Source: Misgurnus anguillicaudatus (Eukaryota; Chordata; Actinopteri; Cypriniformes; Cobitidae). Taken from it: a stretch of 64,000 nucleotides of DNA. Below are positions 51,143 to 63,780 of this stretch, one piece after another. Made by a program: the position numbers and the translations under genes. How positions within the stretch are numbered: the first letter of the stretch is position 1; each line of letters begins with the position of its first letter. The notes under the pieces are model-generated. The model searched no databases, was not told where the DNA came from, and saw only the letters and a list, made by a program, of their open reading frames with translations. Where the stretch lies: NCBI RefSeq assembly GCF_027580225.2, contig NC_073358.2, positions 51,073,501 to 51,137,500 of the forward strand. Direction: 5' to 3'.

Positions 51143-52440
51143 ACCGCAAATGTATAGGGTGGGTAACGGATGGATTCTGAAATAGAGGTAAAGTACGAAG
51201 GTGAGAGGGCAAAATTGATGCGTCCCATTGGCAGATTCATTCCCACTTCCTATATCCTGCGGATTCCGACGCATTCCCTGCGGTTTAAGGTTTCACTTCA
51301 AAATCCCCTCAAACTTTAATGCATGTCAAATTGTAGCATTTACTTTTCATTTTTTTCATTTCTATGAGTTTGATTTTGAAACAAACTCACATTTGCCCTC
51401 ATTGACCCTTCACACCAAATCATTTTCCATTTGATAGCTTGCAATACTTTAAATTAAAACGTTCCTGGTTGTGCATTGCATTAGCAACACAAAGGTCACC
51501 AATTTGATCTCAAGGGACACACAAAGTGATCAAACATAATTTGCACTGCAAGTCGCTTTGGATGAAAGCATCTGCCAAATGGATTTAACATGAACTATAA
51601 ATCGAAAATGTCACATAATTTCAATCACACTTAATCTTTGAAAAGAAGTAAAAATACTGCACCTCATGCGTCCTCCGTGCAATCCTGCATGTTGAACTCA
51701 ATGCATCTACAGGACCTCATTGAGACAAGGACTCCTGCAGAATAGATGGGCCACATAAGTCTTAATTCTTTCCTCGAGATTCCCCCAGATTCCTAAACAA
51801 TTCACGTAGTTTACATCCCGAAAGATGCATTAGGAAAACCTCCTGCGTCTCCCAAACTTGAGGTGAGGATGGACGCGACTGGAGTTCATCTCATCTCTAC
51901 CGACTTGCAGGCTTGACGTGGCAGCTGTTAACTAACTAGACTAGTGAGAGAGTGAAAGAGCAGAAGGAGGCGGGACTATATCCCCGTTCCTCCCCGTCTG
52001 CATTTCTTTTTTCTGACTTTTTCGGGGAGGCGACAGGAAGTGGATGGGCAAAGGTCAACAGGAAGTGAAGTGCATTAATTCGCTGCATGTGTGCATGTGT
52101 CATTTTTTTTGTAAGAGGGGGGTTTGAAGAGCAGGACGAGAGGCAGTTGCAATTTTCGAGTTGCGTTCGTGTTTGGGACGAGCGTGTCAGCTTTTAGTGT
52201 GTGTGGGAGAGAGTTTGCACGACTCTGCGGCTTTGTAGCGCTGCAGGAATGTCGGAGTTTCTTGGCAAGACGGCGGGCTTGTAATAACTCCAGATGTGCG
52301 GGCCTGTGGCGGCTCTCAGCGTGCTGGCGTGTTTTTTCTTCTGAAGCCGATTTCCTTTCCCTGTCCGGCGCGAATAAAGGGTCCTTTATGCTGTCTGCCC
52401 CCCACCCTCGTGTATACGTTGGGTAACTGGGTCGAAATTA
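51143..52440 (-). promoter_or_regulatory. Candidate upstream region of the mir-199 primary transcript
   Basis: Upstream of the hairpin on the minus strand there is a strong donor (TTGCG|GTAAGTTACC, exon end 51145). Farther up is a locally GC-richer stretch (51890-52440) with a GC box (GGAGGCGGG on the plus strand at about 51966) and a CAGCTG E-box near 51925. This would suit a spliced antisense host RNA but is inference only. Confidence 0.3.
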
Positions 52441-53160
52441 GGACCAGATTTTGCGGGAAATAACCGTAAGGCTAGAAGGAAAGACCCAAAAGAAATCAAC
52501 CATACAGAGAGTCAACTTCTTTATCAACATCAAACTTGCAATGTTGTTCTCAAACGCTTTTTTTGTAATATAGCTTGGTTTTGTGTCTCCAAATGTCCAG
52601 TTCACGTCTGGTTTTATGTGATGTTGAATTCTGGGTAGTGTGTCTGACTCATGGGTGGGTGCTGCTGTTGGAGGAGGGGTGGTACAGTGGTTTTTTGGCT
52701 AAGCTCTGGGTGGTGACTGTGTTTGCTTTAGCGACGGTTTCTCCTCTTGAACCCGAGCAAGGACTCAAAACGTCTCCGTTGAGAGCTGGGTCAGCAGTCC
52801 TGAAGGGTGCACAGCCCGATGAAGACAAATATACTCAATACAAAAATCATAATCTTAAAGTCCCCCTGTGGTGAAAATCAAGTTTTTATTGTTTGAATAC
52901 GAGTATGTTAATAGTTTGTCTATACTTAGTCTAGAAATTCTCAAACGATAAAGCAACTTTTAATTTTGTTTTGCTAAGACATTCTGATATCAATGATATC
53001 TGTTCTTTGTAAGTGTGGGAGAGTTTATAATGCTTCAATCTGATAGGAGGACACATTTCTCTGTGCATATAGCGCTGGTCATATCAGTGATGAAACATCA
53101 GGAAAACATTTGGCTTTTTATCAGAAACTTAACAACCAGTGAGAATATTAAAATGTTAGT
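51300..53160 (+). other. dnm1 intron 15, middle part
   Basis: No exon found and no clear transposon ends. Local GC content is higher at 51890-52440. Confidence 0.5.
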
Positions 53161-53164
53161 TCAT

Positions 53165-53860
53165 AGATCTGCTCGATTGCACGATTTTTGCCCTGATTTT
53201 GACTCGCCGACAGGTTTTGATAAATCGCAGACAAATGCCCGAAATCACAGGCAAATTGATGCTCATGCATGTGACACAGTGTGAATTATCAAAGACGCGT
53301 TCTGAGAGAATTGCCAACGAGTCGCCGACACCCGTGAGATATCTGGCATGCTAAATATCTGGACCTGTCGGTGATTCAAAATCATGCTGTGTAAAATGTG
53401 TTTTGACTGAAAATAACATCGGCGATGACCTACAGCCAATGAGAGAGCAACATACAGGAGTCTCCCCAACCATTTCCTCCTTTATAATCTTTATTTCTTT
53501 TTTTCTTTCTGCTGCAAATGAGCGCACATGCAATTCGTATGGCAATCTTCTTGCGGGCCACCATTTTTAGTAATAATCCCATTCTTACGTGAAAACTCTG
53601 GTCTTGCGCGCGGCCTCGCAATGTTTCCTTCGCGTCACTTCTGCGTGCGTTTGATTGTGAGACGTAGTTTGCAGACCGGGACAAAGTTGTCGGTGATTCT
53701 TTCTATGGTAAAGTCATGCGGTTTTGAAACGCCCTGTCGCCAATCCATCATGCAGTCTGAAAACAGCAGCGACTGAACGCTACCCCAGATAGTCGCGCAG
53801 TGTGAAAACATCTGTGACCCAACTAGTTTAAAAATCATGCAGTCTGAACTAGGCATAACT
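53165..53860. mobile_element. Probable DNA element fragment
   Basis: Blocks CTCGATTGCACGATTTTTGC, GACTCGCCGACAGG and GTCGGTGATTC repeat in direct and inverted form, as in known fish elements. Ends not determined. Confidence 0.4.
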
Positions 53861-53887
53861 AAATCATTCTTTTTTATTTACTTAGAG

Positions 53888-54180
53888 CAGTGGTTCTCAA
53901 ACTGGGGTCCGGGACCCCCAGAGGGGCCGCGAGATGGTGCCAGGGGGCCCCAGTTTTATGATTTTATAAAATAGATTAATTTATCATGAATTCTGTGTAA
54001 TTAAACCTTAAAAAATAAGGCTACTAACCAACAGCACTACTTTGTATAATTTAATATGTTTTGTTTAATTAAAATATTACATTTTTGAACAAATTTGTCG
54101 TAAATTTTCTTTGGGGGGGCCGTGAAGGAATGCACCATACACAAGGGGGGCCGCACACTGAAAAAGTTTGAGAACCACTG
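53888..54180. mobile_element. hAT MITE with exact 8-bp target duplication
   Basis: Ends CAGTGGTTCTCAAACTGGGG and complement TTTGAGAACCACTG. Target duplication ACTTAGAG at 53880-53887 and 54181-54188. 293 bp, non-coding. Confidence 0.92.
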
Positions 54181-54570
54181 ACTTAGAGACCTCGCTTGGG
54201 TATTTAAGCCACCAAATACTGACATCTGAGATATCAGTATGGTTAAAAACATCTTCATTTTTTTATGGTAAGGTTGACATTTGAATGGCATTGCTCATAA
54301 GCATCTAGAAAAGATGAAATATAAAGCTTACAAAATTTATTTTAAATCTTATTAAGTCATGCGATGGTCTAATAACTGTGTTATAACTGTGGTTATTACA
54401 TAGTATTAATACATAACTTTCAAAACATGTTTTTTGTACATTTAAAAAAGATGCTGAAGCATAAAATGTAGATGTATTTGCTACATTTAAATACAATCCG
54501 TTTTTAAAGCTACAAAACGTAAAACATATACAAATCTTTTATACCATAAAGATTGCTGTATAATTTCCCT

Positions 54571-55480
54571 TTAAAGGATTAGTCAATTTTCTTAAAAACA
54601 ATCCAGATAATTTACTCACCACCATGTCATACATAATGTTGGTGTCTTTCTTTGTTCAGTCGAGAAGAAACTACGTTTTTTGAGGAAAACATTCCAAGAT
54701 TTTTCTAATTTTAATGGACTTTAATGGACCCCAACACTTAACAGTTTTAATGCAGTTTAAAATTGCAGTTTCAAAGGACTCTAAACGATCTCAAACAAGG
54801 CATAAGGGTCTTATCTAGCGAAATGATTGTCATTTTTGACAAGAAAAATTAAAAATATGCACTTTTAAACCACAATTTCTCGTCTATCTCTGGTCATGTG
54901 GCGCGCCAACGCGACCTCACGTAATTGCGTAATGCCATGGAAAGGTCATGTGTTACATATATGAAACGCACATTTGCGGACACTTTTAAAACAATAAACT
55001 GACACAAAGACATTAATTAGTATCATTCGACATACAACACCGTCGGAACGGTCCTCTTTCTCACACTCGTAAACACTGGGGCGTAGTTTCGCATTCGTCA
55101 TCCGTGACCTCTTGACGTGCTGATGTATTATGTGAGGTCGCACTGGCGCGTCGCAGGACCGGAGGAAGACTAGTTGTTGTTGTTTAGAAGTGCATATTTT
55201 TTATTTTTCTTGTCAAAAATGATAATCGTTTCACTAGATAAGACCCCTATGCCTCGTTTGGGATCATTTGGAGTCCTTTTTTTTGAAACTACGTTGAATC
55301 TGCAAGTTTAAACTGCATTAAATCTGTTACATGTTGGTGTCCATTAAAGTCCATTAAAATTAGATAAAATCCTGGAATGTTTTCCTAATAAAACATAATT
55401 TCTTCTCAAGACATCAACATTTTGGATGACATGGTGGTGAGTAAGTATCTGGATTTTTTTTTAAGAAAATGGTCCTTTAA
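54571..55480. mobile_element. TTAA-bounded foldback, family F copy 3 (longest)
   Basis: TTAA at 54571-54574 and 55477-55480. Arms of about 350 bp are inverted copies, including CATAAGGGTCTTATCTAGCG and complement. The centre carries CACGTAATTGCGTAATGCCA. Confidence 0.85.
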
Positions 55481-58189
55481 CCATTTTATCGATTATGTTA
55501 CCACCCTAACCCTACCCCAAACCTTACCCTTAACCTAAACCCTAATTATACCAAAAAATTAAATATGTATTCTTTTAATATTACGCAACGTAATGGACAG
55601 AAATGTGTTGGACATTTTTTGTAACAATAGTTACAATATAGCATTTAAAAGATATTTTAAGCTGTTAATATTACAGACCTACCCAAACAGTTTATTAAAA
55701 TCACGTACTGTTAAAATAAATAGCATAACAGACAGACAAGTGTAATCACAATAGCTTATTTATTTCAAATATTCAAAAGCAGTACCAAAAGTAGTTAAAA
55801 TGACCATGTACCGCCGTCCTCCCTGGAGTATATGATGAAGTATAGAGAAGTATTAAAGTTAGTAATCCACCAGAACATTAATCCTGCTTCTCTCTGTCAA
55901 GGCGTGCACTTCAAATTTCAAAAGTACACCGACTGAAAGACGACAATTAATGTTGCAAATCTGTGATGTAACACACAAGAGCCAATTACGAAAATTACGA
56001 AATTTGCCATTTATGGTCACTGTTAAGAACTGGGATCAAGATCGCTGGATAAATGGTTGAATTTGGATTTGTTTCTCGCAATCGTATGAATTTTTTCGAT
56101 GAGAATTACAGCAAATGAATAAAATTAACATCTTTTGTGAATTTATGTTGGTTTTTTGGTGCAATTATTGTTGCATAGGAGAAAACACCTTTTGTGTGTC
56201 ATGTGAAACAAACTAAATATTGCAAAATGGTTAAATGATTACAGGAAAGTTATTCATTTTAAGGTTTTAAAGTGTAGTCTTGTTTAATATTGTGTAATTT
56301 ACTGAAAGTCATGAACTTTTCATTAGTTAAATGACTAAACTGTCTTAAATAAATAGGTCGACTGAAAACTAAGAAACGCCAATGCCCGCGATTTTAATAA
56401 TTATGAATACATACAAATCTGTACGTCTGTAAAGCTTTTAATATGTAAATAATTAACGTATTAGTCCTGTCAAGACATCGATATGTTTCAGTGTGTATGA
56501 AATAGCATCAGATCTTTGTTGTTGAAGAGACAGACAATGAATGTTAATACAGCATCACTTTCTATGTGAATGCATTGATTTTTAGGATTTCTGGAGCTCA
56601 GTTGGTAACCAAACGTCGTCTGTCTCACCTACATGTGAGGTTGTTTAACAGTGGACTTCAAAGCAGCGTGCTGAGGGTTAATGTAGTTAACATGTGTCTG
56701 TAGATGTTCGTCTGTGTTCAGTGGGTTTCTGTTCTTCTGCACTGACGTTTTTGCGGTCGTGTTGCTTTTTTATTTTTTCTATTGTTCCAAAGATAGACCT
56801 TTTCTTTTAAAACACCCCGACGGATGAGCTCAGCAAAATACGAGGCTTTGCCAAGCACACAGAGTATAAACACTGCGGATTTACTCTGTTGCATTTCATA
56901 GCATCTGCATCTTGTCAACCGATGCAATGATCTAACACGCTTTCGGTGCATAAATCAAATTTGACACGTGTATTTGATGTATTATTTATATATTGTATTC
57001 ATGCATTTTGCAGACAAAGTGAGTTACGTTGCATTCAAGCAATACACAGTATCAGTATGTGTCAAACCCTAACACAACTGAGCTACAGGAACACATTCTG
57101 CTCTATTCACTAACCTAGTAATCTAATGAGTTGATATTTTAAAAAGCTACGACCCCCTTTAAATATCTTCATTGTAGTTCGCCGCTTTGTGTTCGCTTAC
57201 TTCTAACTTCTTTTTCAATGGAGCAGTTTGACTGCAACTTTTTTTTAATAATAATCTTAACTTTCTCCAGCAGTGTTTAAAAAACCTCATGGATGTCCGG
57301 AACGCTGCAGCATGCCAGGGAAAATCTCAGCTTTTGATGTTTTTCCTGCTTTGCAAATGAATTAAAGACAGAAAAGGAAAGAAAAAGGCATGCATTTCGA
57401 AAATTGTTGTTGGCCTCTGCTGACGGCGCAGTCATTCTGGTAATGAGGGGTTAGAACGGCATTATTGCTCCCATATGCCTCCCTGCGTCTCTCTGGCCTT
57501 TGATGCGAACCCAAGACACCAGCGCTATTCAGTCTTACACACACACACACATACAAAAATAGACACACACGTATACAGACACACATACATTCACATATGC
57601 AGCTTTTAAAGCAACAGCTTTCTTTTTTTATTTTGGTTTGTACTTTCACATTCATCATTAGGTCTGATTTACTTTAATTTGATCAGCTTTACGGATCAAG
57701 AATCACATTATAACTTATATAACTTATATAATGCATACATCGTCCTCAAAAGTGTGCGTGAAAGTCATTTGTGTTTAGATTAGCGCAGTCGTCCATGTGA
57801 AGTGTGTTTATGAATCGAGTCTGAACTTCCTTCACTTTTATAATTGCGCCGTATTAGTCATACGAAAAACAAAACAATGGAAAATATTTCGAGTTTGGCC
57901 TTTGTGGTTGCCAATAGGAGAAAAAAATTCCAAAACAGATCTCCGAAAAATCTCTGCCGTTTTTCCTAGGGAAGACATTTAGAGACGTTGATACTTGAAT
58001 GAAACAGCTGAATCCATAACTGGTCTAAGATATGAAAGAGCATTTTCCTCCGGATAGAAATTAAGTTTCATACTGACTTGAGTTTTCTTCAGTCACAGGT
58101 TATGCGCTATTCTTATGATTTTAACAAGGTTAAACTATCTCATGGCATTGCGTACGTATTTTACGAGGTGGAAATTTTCTATGTGCACA
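55481..58189 (+). other. dnm1 intron 15, unassigned sequence
   Basis: No exon. Starts with a degenerate CCCTAACCCT stretch (55503-55550) typical of repeat debris. 57395-57535 is a GC-balanced block without repeat ends and might be a conserved non-coding element; a (CA) run follows it. Confidence 0.4.
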
Positions 58190-58936
58190 TTTAGGTGATT
58201 CTCACGAAATCCAGATTTAGAAGGTGTGCATCAGATTTTTTTAAAAAAGCCATTGAAGCCCATTTTTTTTGCACAAATAAGATTAAGATCTGAACTTACT
58301 ATAATCATTATTTTTAGAGGATTTAAAAAACATTTCCTATATAATTATTTACATTTTTAGATTATTATCATTACCCCAACATGATATTACATTAAATATA
58401 TGCATTTACAAACTCATGTTTCGGTAATCAGAACTAAAAAGTTGAAAAATTTCAAGTTTTATCTGGAGAGAAAAAATAAGAACTGCTGACCTGGTAGCCA
58501 TCTTGAGTGTCACAGTCAATTATTTACCTTACAACAATTTTTTTTTTAAATGTAAGTTCATTGAGGGCTTAAGCAATGATTGAAAATGGTTGCGGAGGAT
58601 GAGAACACCTTTGGACACCTTTATACTCCTTATTATTGTCTCTACATTTACCAATGATCACCTAATACCACATGTTTCTTTACTGTAAATATTTATGGTA
58701 TAACATGCACTGAAGCTTTTTATTTTTTAGATTTTTTAATTATAAATATTTCCATGTCAAAGAACCCAAATTCAGTTGTTGCGGTAATGAAAAATTTCCC
58801 CTTAAATGTAAAAAAACAACAACATTGATTTGAAATCATGTGCAAAATAGTACATGAAGAGATATTTGTAACTGTATGCTTCTTATTTTGATACTCATGA
58901 CACCTCATAAGTCTATTTTCGCGAGAATCACCCGTA
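58190..58936 (-). mobile_element. 0.75-kb DNA element, copy 2 (inverted relative to 34574 copy)
   Basis: Ends TAGGTGATTCTCACGAAATC and CGCGAGAATCACCCGTA. Shares GAAATCATGTGCAAAATAGT and CCTGGTAGCCATCTT-type blocks with copy 1 in opposite orientation. Confidence 0.78.
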
Positions 58937-59356
58937 CACTGTAAAAAAATTCCGTAGAAATTTCAATGTTATTGCAGCTGGGTTGCCGGTGGTTTGCCGT
59001 GGATTTGCATTTGTGTTGTTTGCTGGCAGGAGTTTGTTCGGAGTTAGATGGATATTGAATATTGGCGGGTCTTTGTCTTTACAGAATAAAACTATACAAT
59101 GGCAGCCTCATGCAAAGCATTCTGGGAATCAGAAATCATCATCAACCTTTTTCTGTTTTTTTGCTTCAGATTTTGTTTCTCAGAATGTTTTGCTTGATGC
59201 TGTTTTTTTGGTTTTACTCTGTAAAGACAAAGACTTGTAAATGTTTACTGTTCATTTAACTTTGAACAAACTCTTGCCAGTAAATAACACAAATGTAAAT
59301 CTACGGTAAATTACCGGCAACCCAGCTGCAATTTCTACGGATTTTTTTACAGTGTA
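58935..59356. mobile_element. TA-flanked foldback with CACTGTAAAAAAATTCC ends
   Basis: CACTGTAAAAAAATTCCGTA at the left, complement at the right (ACGGATTTTTTTACAGTG), TA on each side. GCAGCTGGGTTGCCGG is repeated inverted just inside. About 420 bp, abutting the previous element. Confidence 0.8.
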
Positions 59357-60583
59357 TGATGTGCTTTCACCACTGTGACATTGATGATCATTCTGTATTT
59401 ATGCGAATTAGCCAACTCGTAAAATATACGAATTCTCGTGAGATCAGGCTGTTGGAGATCTGGAGGAGACGCTGATGAGAACCAATGAGACTTTATGAGA
59501 CCATATGGAGAATCATTCACCGATGTGTGTGTGTGTGTGTGTGCGTGTAGGAGGTCAGAAGTCAGGACTGATACACATTGCTATTTGACTTCTCACCCTT
59601 TGATGGTTTCCATGCATGCTTCTGTTCTGTGTGTGGTGGCAGCGCTGTGGTTTGTTGGTCTTTATGTGTGACTCTGTCTGGTTTTGTATTTTAAAAATAC
59701 ACACATTAACCCCCAAAATACACAGAAAAGTCATTGGCACCCGGGTAAAGATATATTTTAACTCCACTTTACTCTATATTTACTTACTCTTGTAAATCTG
59801 AAATTTCTGTCTCCTCTTAAATCCGAACTTCATTACCAAAAAGTCTACAGTGTGATGATGCAGTATAGTTTAGCAACAGACAACCAATCATGATCTGTCT
59901 CAGTGCTTACCTCATTAAATACTCAGAGAAACGTTTATAAACTGTGTTAGCTTTCAAGTCAGCACATTGGTTTCTGTGTTTTTACAAACCTAGTAAAAGT
60001 GTTTAATGAGCACTATTTTCTTTTCACATAGAACTGTCAAGCACTTGTGAAAACTGCATCCTCCAATCAAATCGTCTGATTTTAAATGCACTTCCAGACA
60101 TCTGAGTGCAAAGGTTTTTAAAGGTCTGCATGCCTAAAAAAGCTTATAGCCACAGAAACACTGGAGTCATGACGTCTTTAAACATGCAAAACCAAACGGC
60201 TAATGCAGTTATCATTTTTCAACACAGTAGGAGATTTAATGAGTTTATGATTGGTTGTCTGTTGCTAAAAACACAAGCGGTGCTCTGCAGTTTCATGACC
60301 AAAATGGTGATTATGAAAATGATGAATTTTCATGTTTGTAGGTCACTTTGGATAAAAGCATCTATCAAATGCCTAAATGTGAACATACTGTAAAATCACA
60401 AACTGTGAAGCTTTGACTTACATGCGTTAAAACTGGACCTAACCTGAGGTTTAATAAGATGCTACATAAAAAAAGTCTCATAAACTACCAGCTTATCTAT
60501 GAAATTAAAATGAAATAAATGAGTTGTGGAGAATATTGAAGCAAAAGGAGTCAACAAATGGAAACCCCTTTAACATCCAAGAA
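59357..60583 (+). other. dnm1 intron 15, unassigned sequence
   Basis: Contains a short (GT)n at 59524-59546. No exon or element ends seen. Confidence 0.5.
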
Positions 60584-61725
60584 TTAAAGGAAAACACCAC
60601 TGTTTTTCAATAATTTACTATGTTCTTACCTCAACTTAGACAAATTAATACATACCTATCTTTTTTCAATGCGTGCACTTAATCGTTGTACAGCGCGGCG
60701 TGAATGTATTAGCATTTAGCCTAGCCCCATTCATTCCTTAGGATCCAAACAGGGATGAATTTAGAAGCCACCAAACACTTCCACGTTTTCTCTATTTAAA
60801 GGGGTGGTTCAATGGTATTTCATGGATTCTGACTTATTAACACAGTTATAGAGTTGTTTCCTCATGCTAAACGTAGACAAAGTGTCAAAAAAGCAGTTGG
60901 ACGTATTACAGAGTATTTCTGTGCCGAATGCACTTCGTACAAGTTTCGGAAAGTTTTTTTCCATTACAGGTCCGGCTTACGTTTCAGAGGTTTTCTATAC
61001 GTATCACTTCTAGATTTACACTGCTTTATTTAAATCAACTTAAACAGTCAGGCGGTCGAGTCCCGAGCCACCAACGACGAGTCAACTTCAGTGTTACACA
61101 GTTTTCACTTAGGAAGCTTTTGTATATAACGTTTGGGTGGTGAAAGTGTAAAACATGTTAACAAGGCACATATCAGCAGCTGACCATACTGATCTTCCCA
61201 TATTAGTGGATTTTATTTGTCAAAAAAAAAGATATAATAAAAATAAAAAATATAATGTTTTGAGAATTTCTGAGATCATTGTGTCGCGTTGGTCTTAAAT
61301 TTCACTCATAACTGTGAGGATAGGACAAAAAACAATGGAACTCAAACGCAGACGACGTCGGGGAAGTGAACACTGAACATTTATTTAACTTAGAGCACTG
61401 AAAACAAAAGCCCACGTGGGGGCAACACAACATTAAACATGACTTTCAAAGACACTGACAAAACACTAAATCAACAAGACTCTGATGTAACATTAAAACT
61501 GAAATAAACAAACATAATAATGCTCATCAGTACACAATGACCCAGCACAAGACAAGAGACAAGAGGAGATTAAATAGGGGAAAAACTAAACAAGATAACA
61601 AGGGCAACACAGGTGAATGGGATAAACTGATAATGAATAATTAACAGGAGAACAAGGGGGCGGGGACTAGGAACGAGACACCAGAGGCACATGACCCAAA
61701 ATACAAGGCCATGAGCCCCAATGTT

Positions 61726-62049
61726 GTGGGGTCTACGTTTTTTATCCATTTTATTTTGATGAAGATGACACAATATAACATTGCGACTACATGAAAAGAG
61801 CTTTAACTGTTATAAAAATACAGATTTGTGAGAATTTGTGGAACTGAGGGCGTGAAAATAAACACGAAATTGGTCGGATTCACCACATGACAACAATCAC
61901 GTGTGTTTCGTGTGTATTTTCACGCCGTCAGTTCCACAAATGCTCACAAATCTGTATTTTTATAACAGTTAAAGCTCTTTTCATGTAGTCGCGATGTTAT
62001 ATTGTGTCATCTTCATCAAAATAAAATGGATAAAAAACGTAGACCCCAC
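61726..62049. repeat. Near-perfect hairpin, 143-bp arms
   Basis: Left arm 61726-61868 and right arm 61907-62049 are inverted copies with about four mismatches around a 38-bp centre. GGGGTCTACGTTTTTTATCC starts the left arm. It looks like a recent foldback element. Confidence 0.9.
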
Positions 62050-62759
62050 TTCATTGGTATTTAAATAATATATGCTTATGTTGAACTTTATTCTTGTGAA
62101 AACAGATGATGTAAGCCTCTTCAGTTCCACTCATGCTCATACACGGACATTCAAAACAGTATAATTCACTTTTTATGTAGTTTACATCTTACAAATCATG
62201 TTTAATGCGATTAAGCAAGCAAACGGCACGTGATCAGCCATGCTTGACGTAAATGCCGTAAACTACGGGAAGCACAGCGCGTCCGACTTCACGTCTCCGT
62301 TTTCAGCTCCTCCCGCACGCGGCTAATCTCGCCGATCGGTTACATCCAGCCGCAGCCGATGTCGAACACACCTACTGTCAGAACCCTGCCATCATGATAA
62401 AACCTAAATATAAAACAAGACTCCGATGGCAGAGTCCTGACAATAATAGTCTTAAAAAGGTCTTTAAAAGTCTTAAATTTAATTTGGTGAAAGTTCTCAT
62501 TTTGCATCCGCTTAAAAATCGCCATGTTTTATTTTGTGCCACCATCCTTTACTCATGTAACTACTCATGTATCAGTCTTTAAATAGGGAAAACATGGAAG
62601 TTTTTCTACACTCATTGGCCAAACGTTGCAAATTCCCACATCTGTAACATGCTCTACCTTGACTATGATGTCTTATGCACTCTCATTGAAATCGATGTTT
62701 CTGAACGTTGAGCTTGCAAATCCTTTTCATCTCTATTGGCTGTTTCCAATGCTTGAGCT

Positions 62760-63325
62760 GAAGAATGCTTTCAATGCCTTCTCAAACGTTAACTCTGATT
62801 CTGCCAGCAGTCTACGTTTCTATTACAATCATGAGCCAATTTCCTTAATACTGCCACATACTCAAGAACACTTTTCCCCTCATCTCTTGATCTTGAATTG
62901 AGTTTAAACCGTTGTACAATCTCACTGGGTTTTGGATTGAAATGTTTTTTTCAGTAAATCCACTAATTCTCCAAAAGTCTTTGTTTCTGGTTTAACTGGA
63001 CTAAATACATTTCTCAGTAGACTGTATGTTTGATTTCCTACAGTATAGCTTTTTCTTTGGGTGCTTCTGTAATCTTATTTGCCTCAAAGAAATGTTGCAA
63101 AATTTCACAATACTCTTCCCAAGACTGCGACTGACTATCTATTGGTGTACCATGTTGGCCATCTTTTTTTCCAAAGCTCCCACTTGTATAGATCCAACTT
63201 TTTCACCTTTTCAAAACTTCCTTTTCCCTGCTTTTATCCTCGTCGCCAAAATGTAATAGCTTGAAGGAGACAGATCTATTCAAGATGAAGGATTTTACTT
63301 AGAAGGAATCAATCTATAACAGCAT
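62760..63325 (-). pseudogene. Ty3/gypsy-type retrotransposon fragment: LTR end, primer site, gag remnant
   Basis: On the minus strand, an LTR-like end runs from about 63325 to 63253, followed by TTTTGGCGACGAGGAT, the primer-site region typical of fish gypsy elements. Then gag-like sequence in broken frames: SWEEYCEILQHFFEANKI at about 63125-63060 and RSRDEGKSVLEYVAVL-type sequence near 62860. Several stops and frameshifts are present. No pol is visible. Confidence 0.75.
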
Positions 63326-63429
63326 TAAAAAAAGGTATGTATTAATTTGTCTAAGTTGAGGTAAGAACATAGTAAAATATTGAAAAACAGTAGTGTTTTT
63401 CTTTAAGAAAATCATTGTTACATTGTAGA

Positions 63430-63780
63430 TTAAATACAAAATAAAAGACATTTGTGACCCTGGACCACAAAACCAGTCATAAGTCGCACGGGTATATTGT
63501 AGCCAACAATACATTATATGGGTCAAAATAAAAATATGCCAAAAATGATTAGGATATTATGAAAAGATCATGTTCCATAAAGATATTTATATCAAATATT
63601 ATTTATCGTTAGTAATATGTGTTGCATTTGGACCACTTTAAAGGTGATTTTTTTTGCACCCTCAGATTCCAGATTTTCAATTAGTTGTATCTCGGCCTCC
63701 TATCCTAACAAACCATACATCAATGGAAAGCTTTTTATTTAACTTTTGTGGTCACTACATAAATGTTAACTTCACCAAAA
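63430..63780. mobile_element. Dispersed cyprinid DNA repeat
   Basis: Begins TTTGTGACCCTGGACCACAA and continues with AACCAGTCATAAGT, TGATTAGGATATT, CACCCTCAGATTCCAGATTT and ACAAACCATACATCAATGGA, a block order familiar from a very common zebrafish repeat. Slightly shortened. Confidence 0.6.

Larger units (their letters stand above)
60584..63406. mobile_element. TTAA-bounded 2.8-kb composite element
   Basis: The two ends are inverted copies of about 70 bp: TTAAAGGAAAACACCACTGT at 60584 and, inverted, the end at 63403-63406. Further pieces (60797 onward, 61310-61720), the hairpin at 61726-62049 and a gypsy fragment lie inside, so this is a nest of insertions. Confidence 0.65.

Noticed and set aside
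52124..52426. 100-residue open frame with many Cys/Arg
   Set aside because: No recognisable domain, no splice or conservation signal; better explained by local GC content.
62626..63256. Plus-strand ORFs near the window end
   Set aside because: They are the antisense of the gypsy gag remnant.
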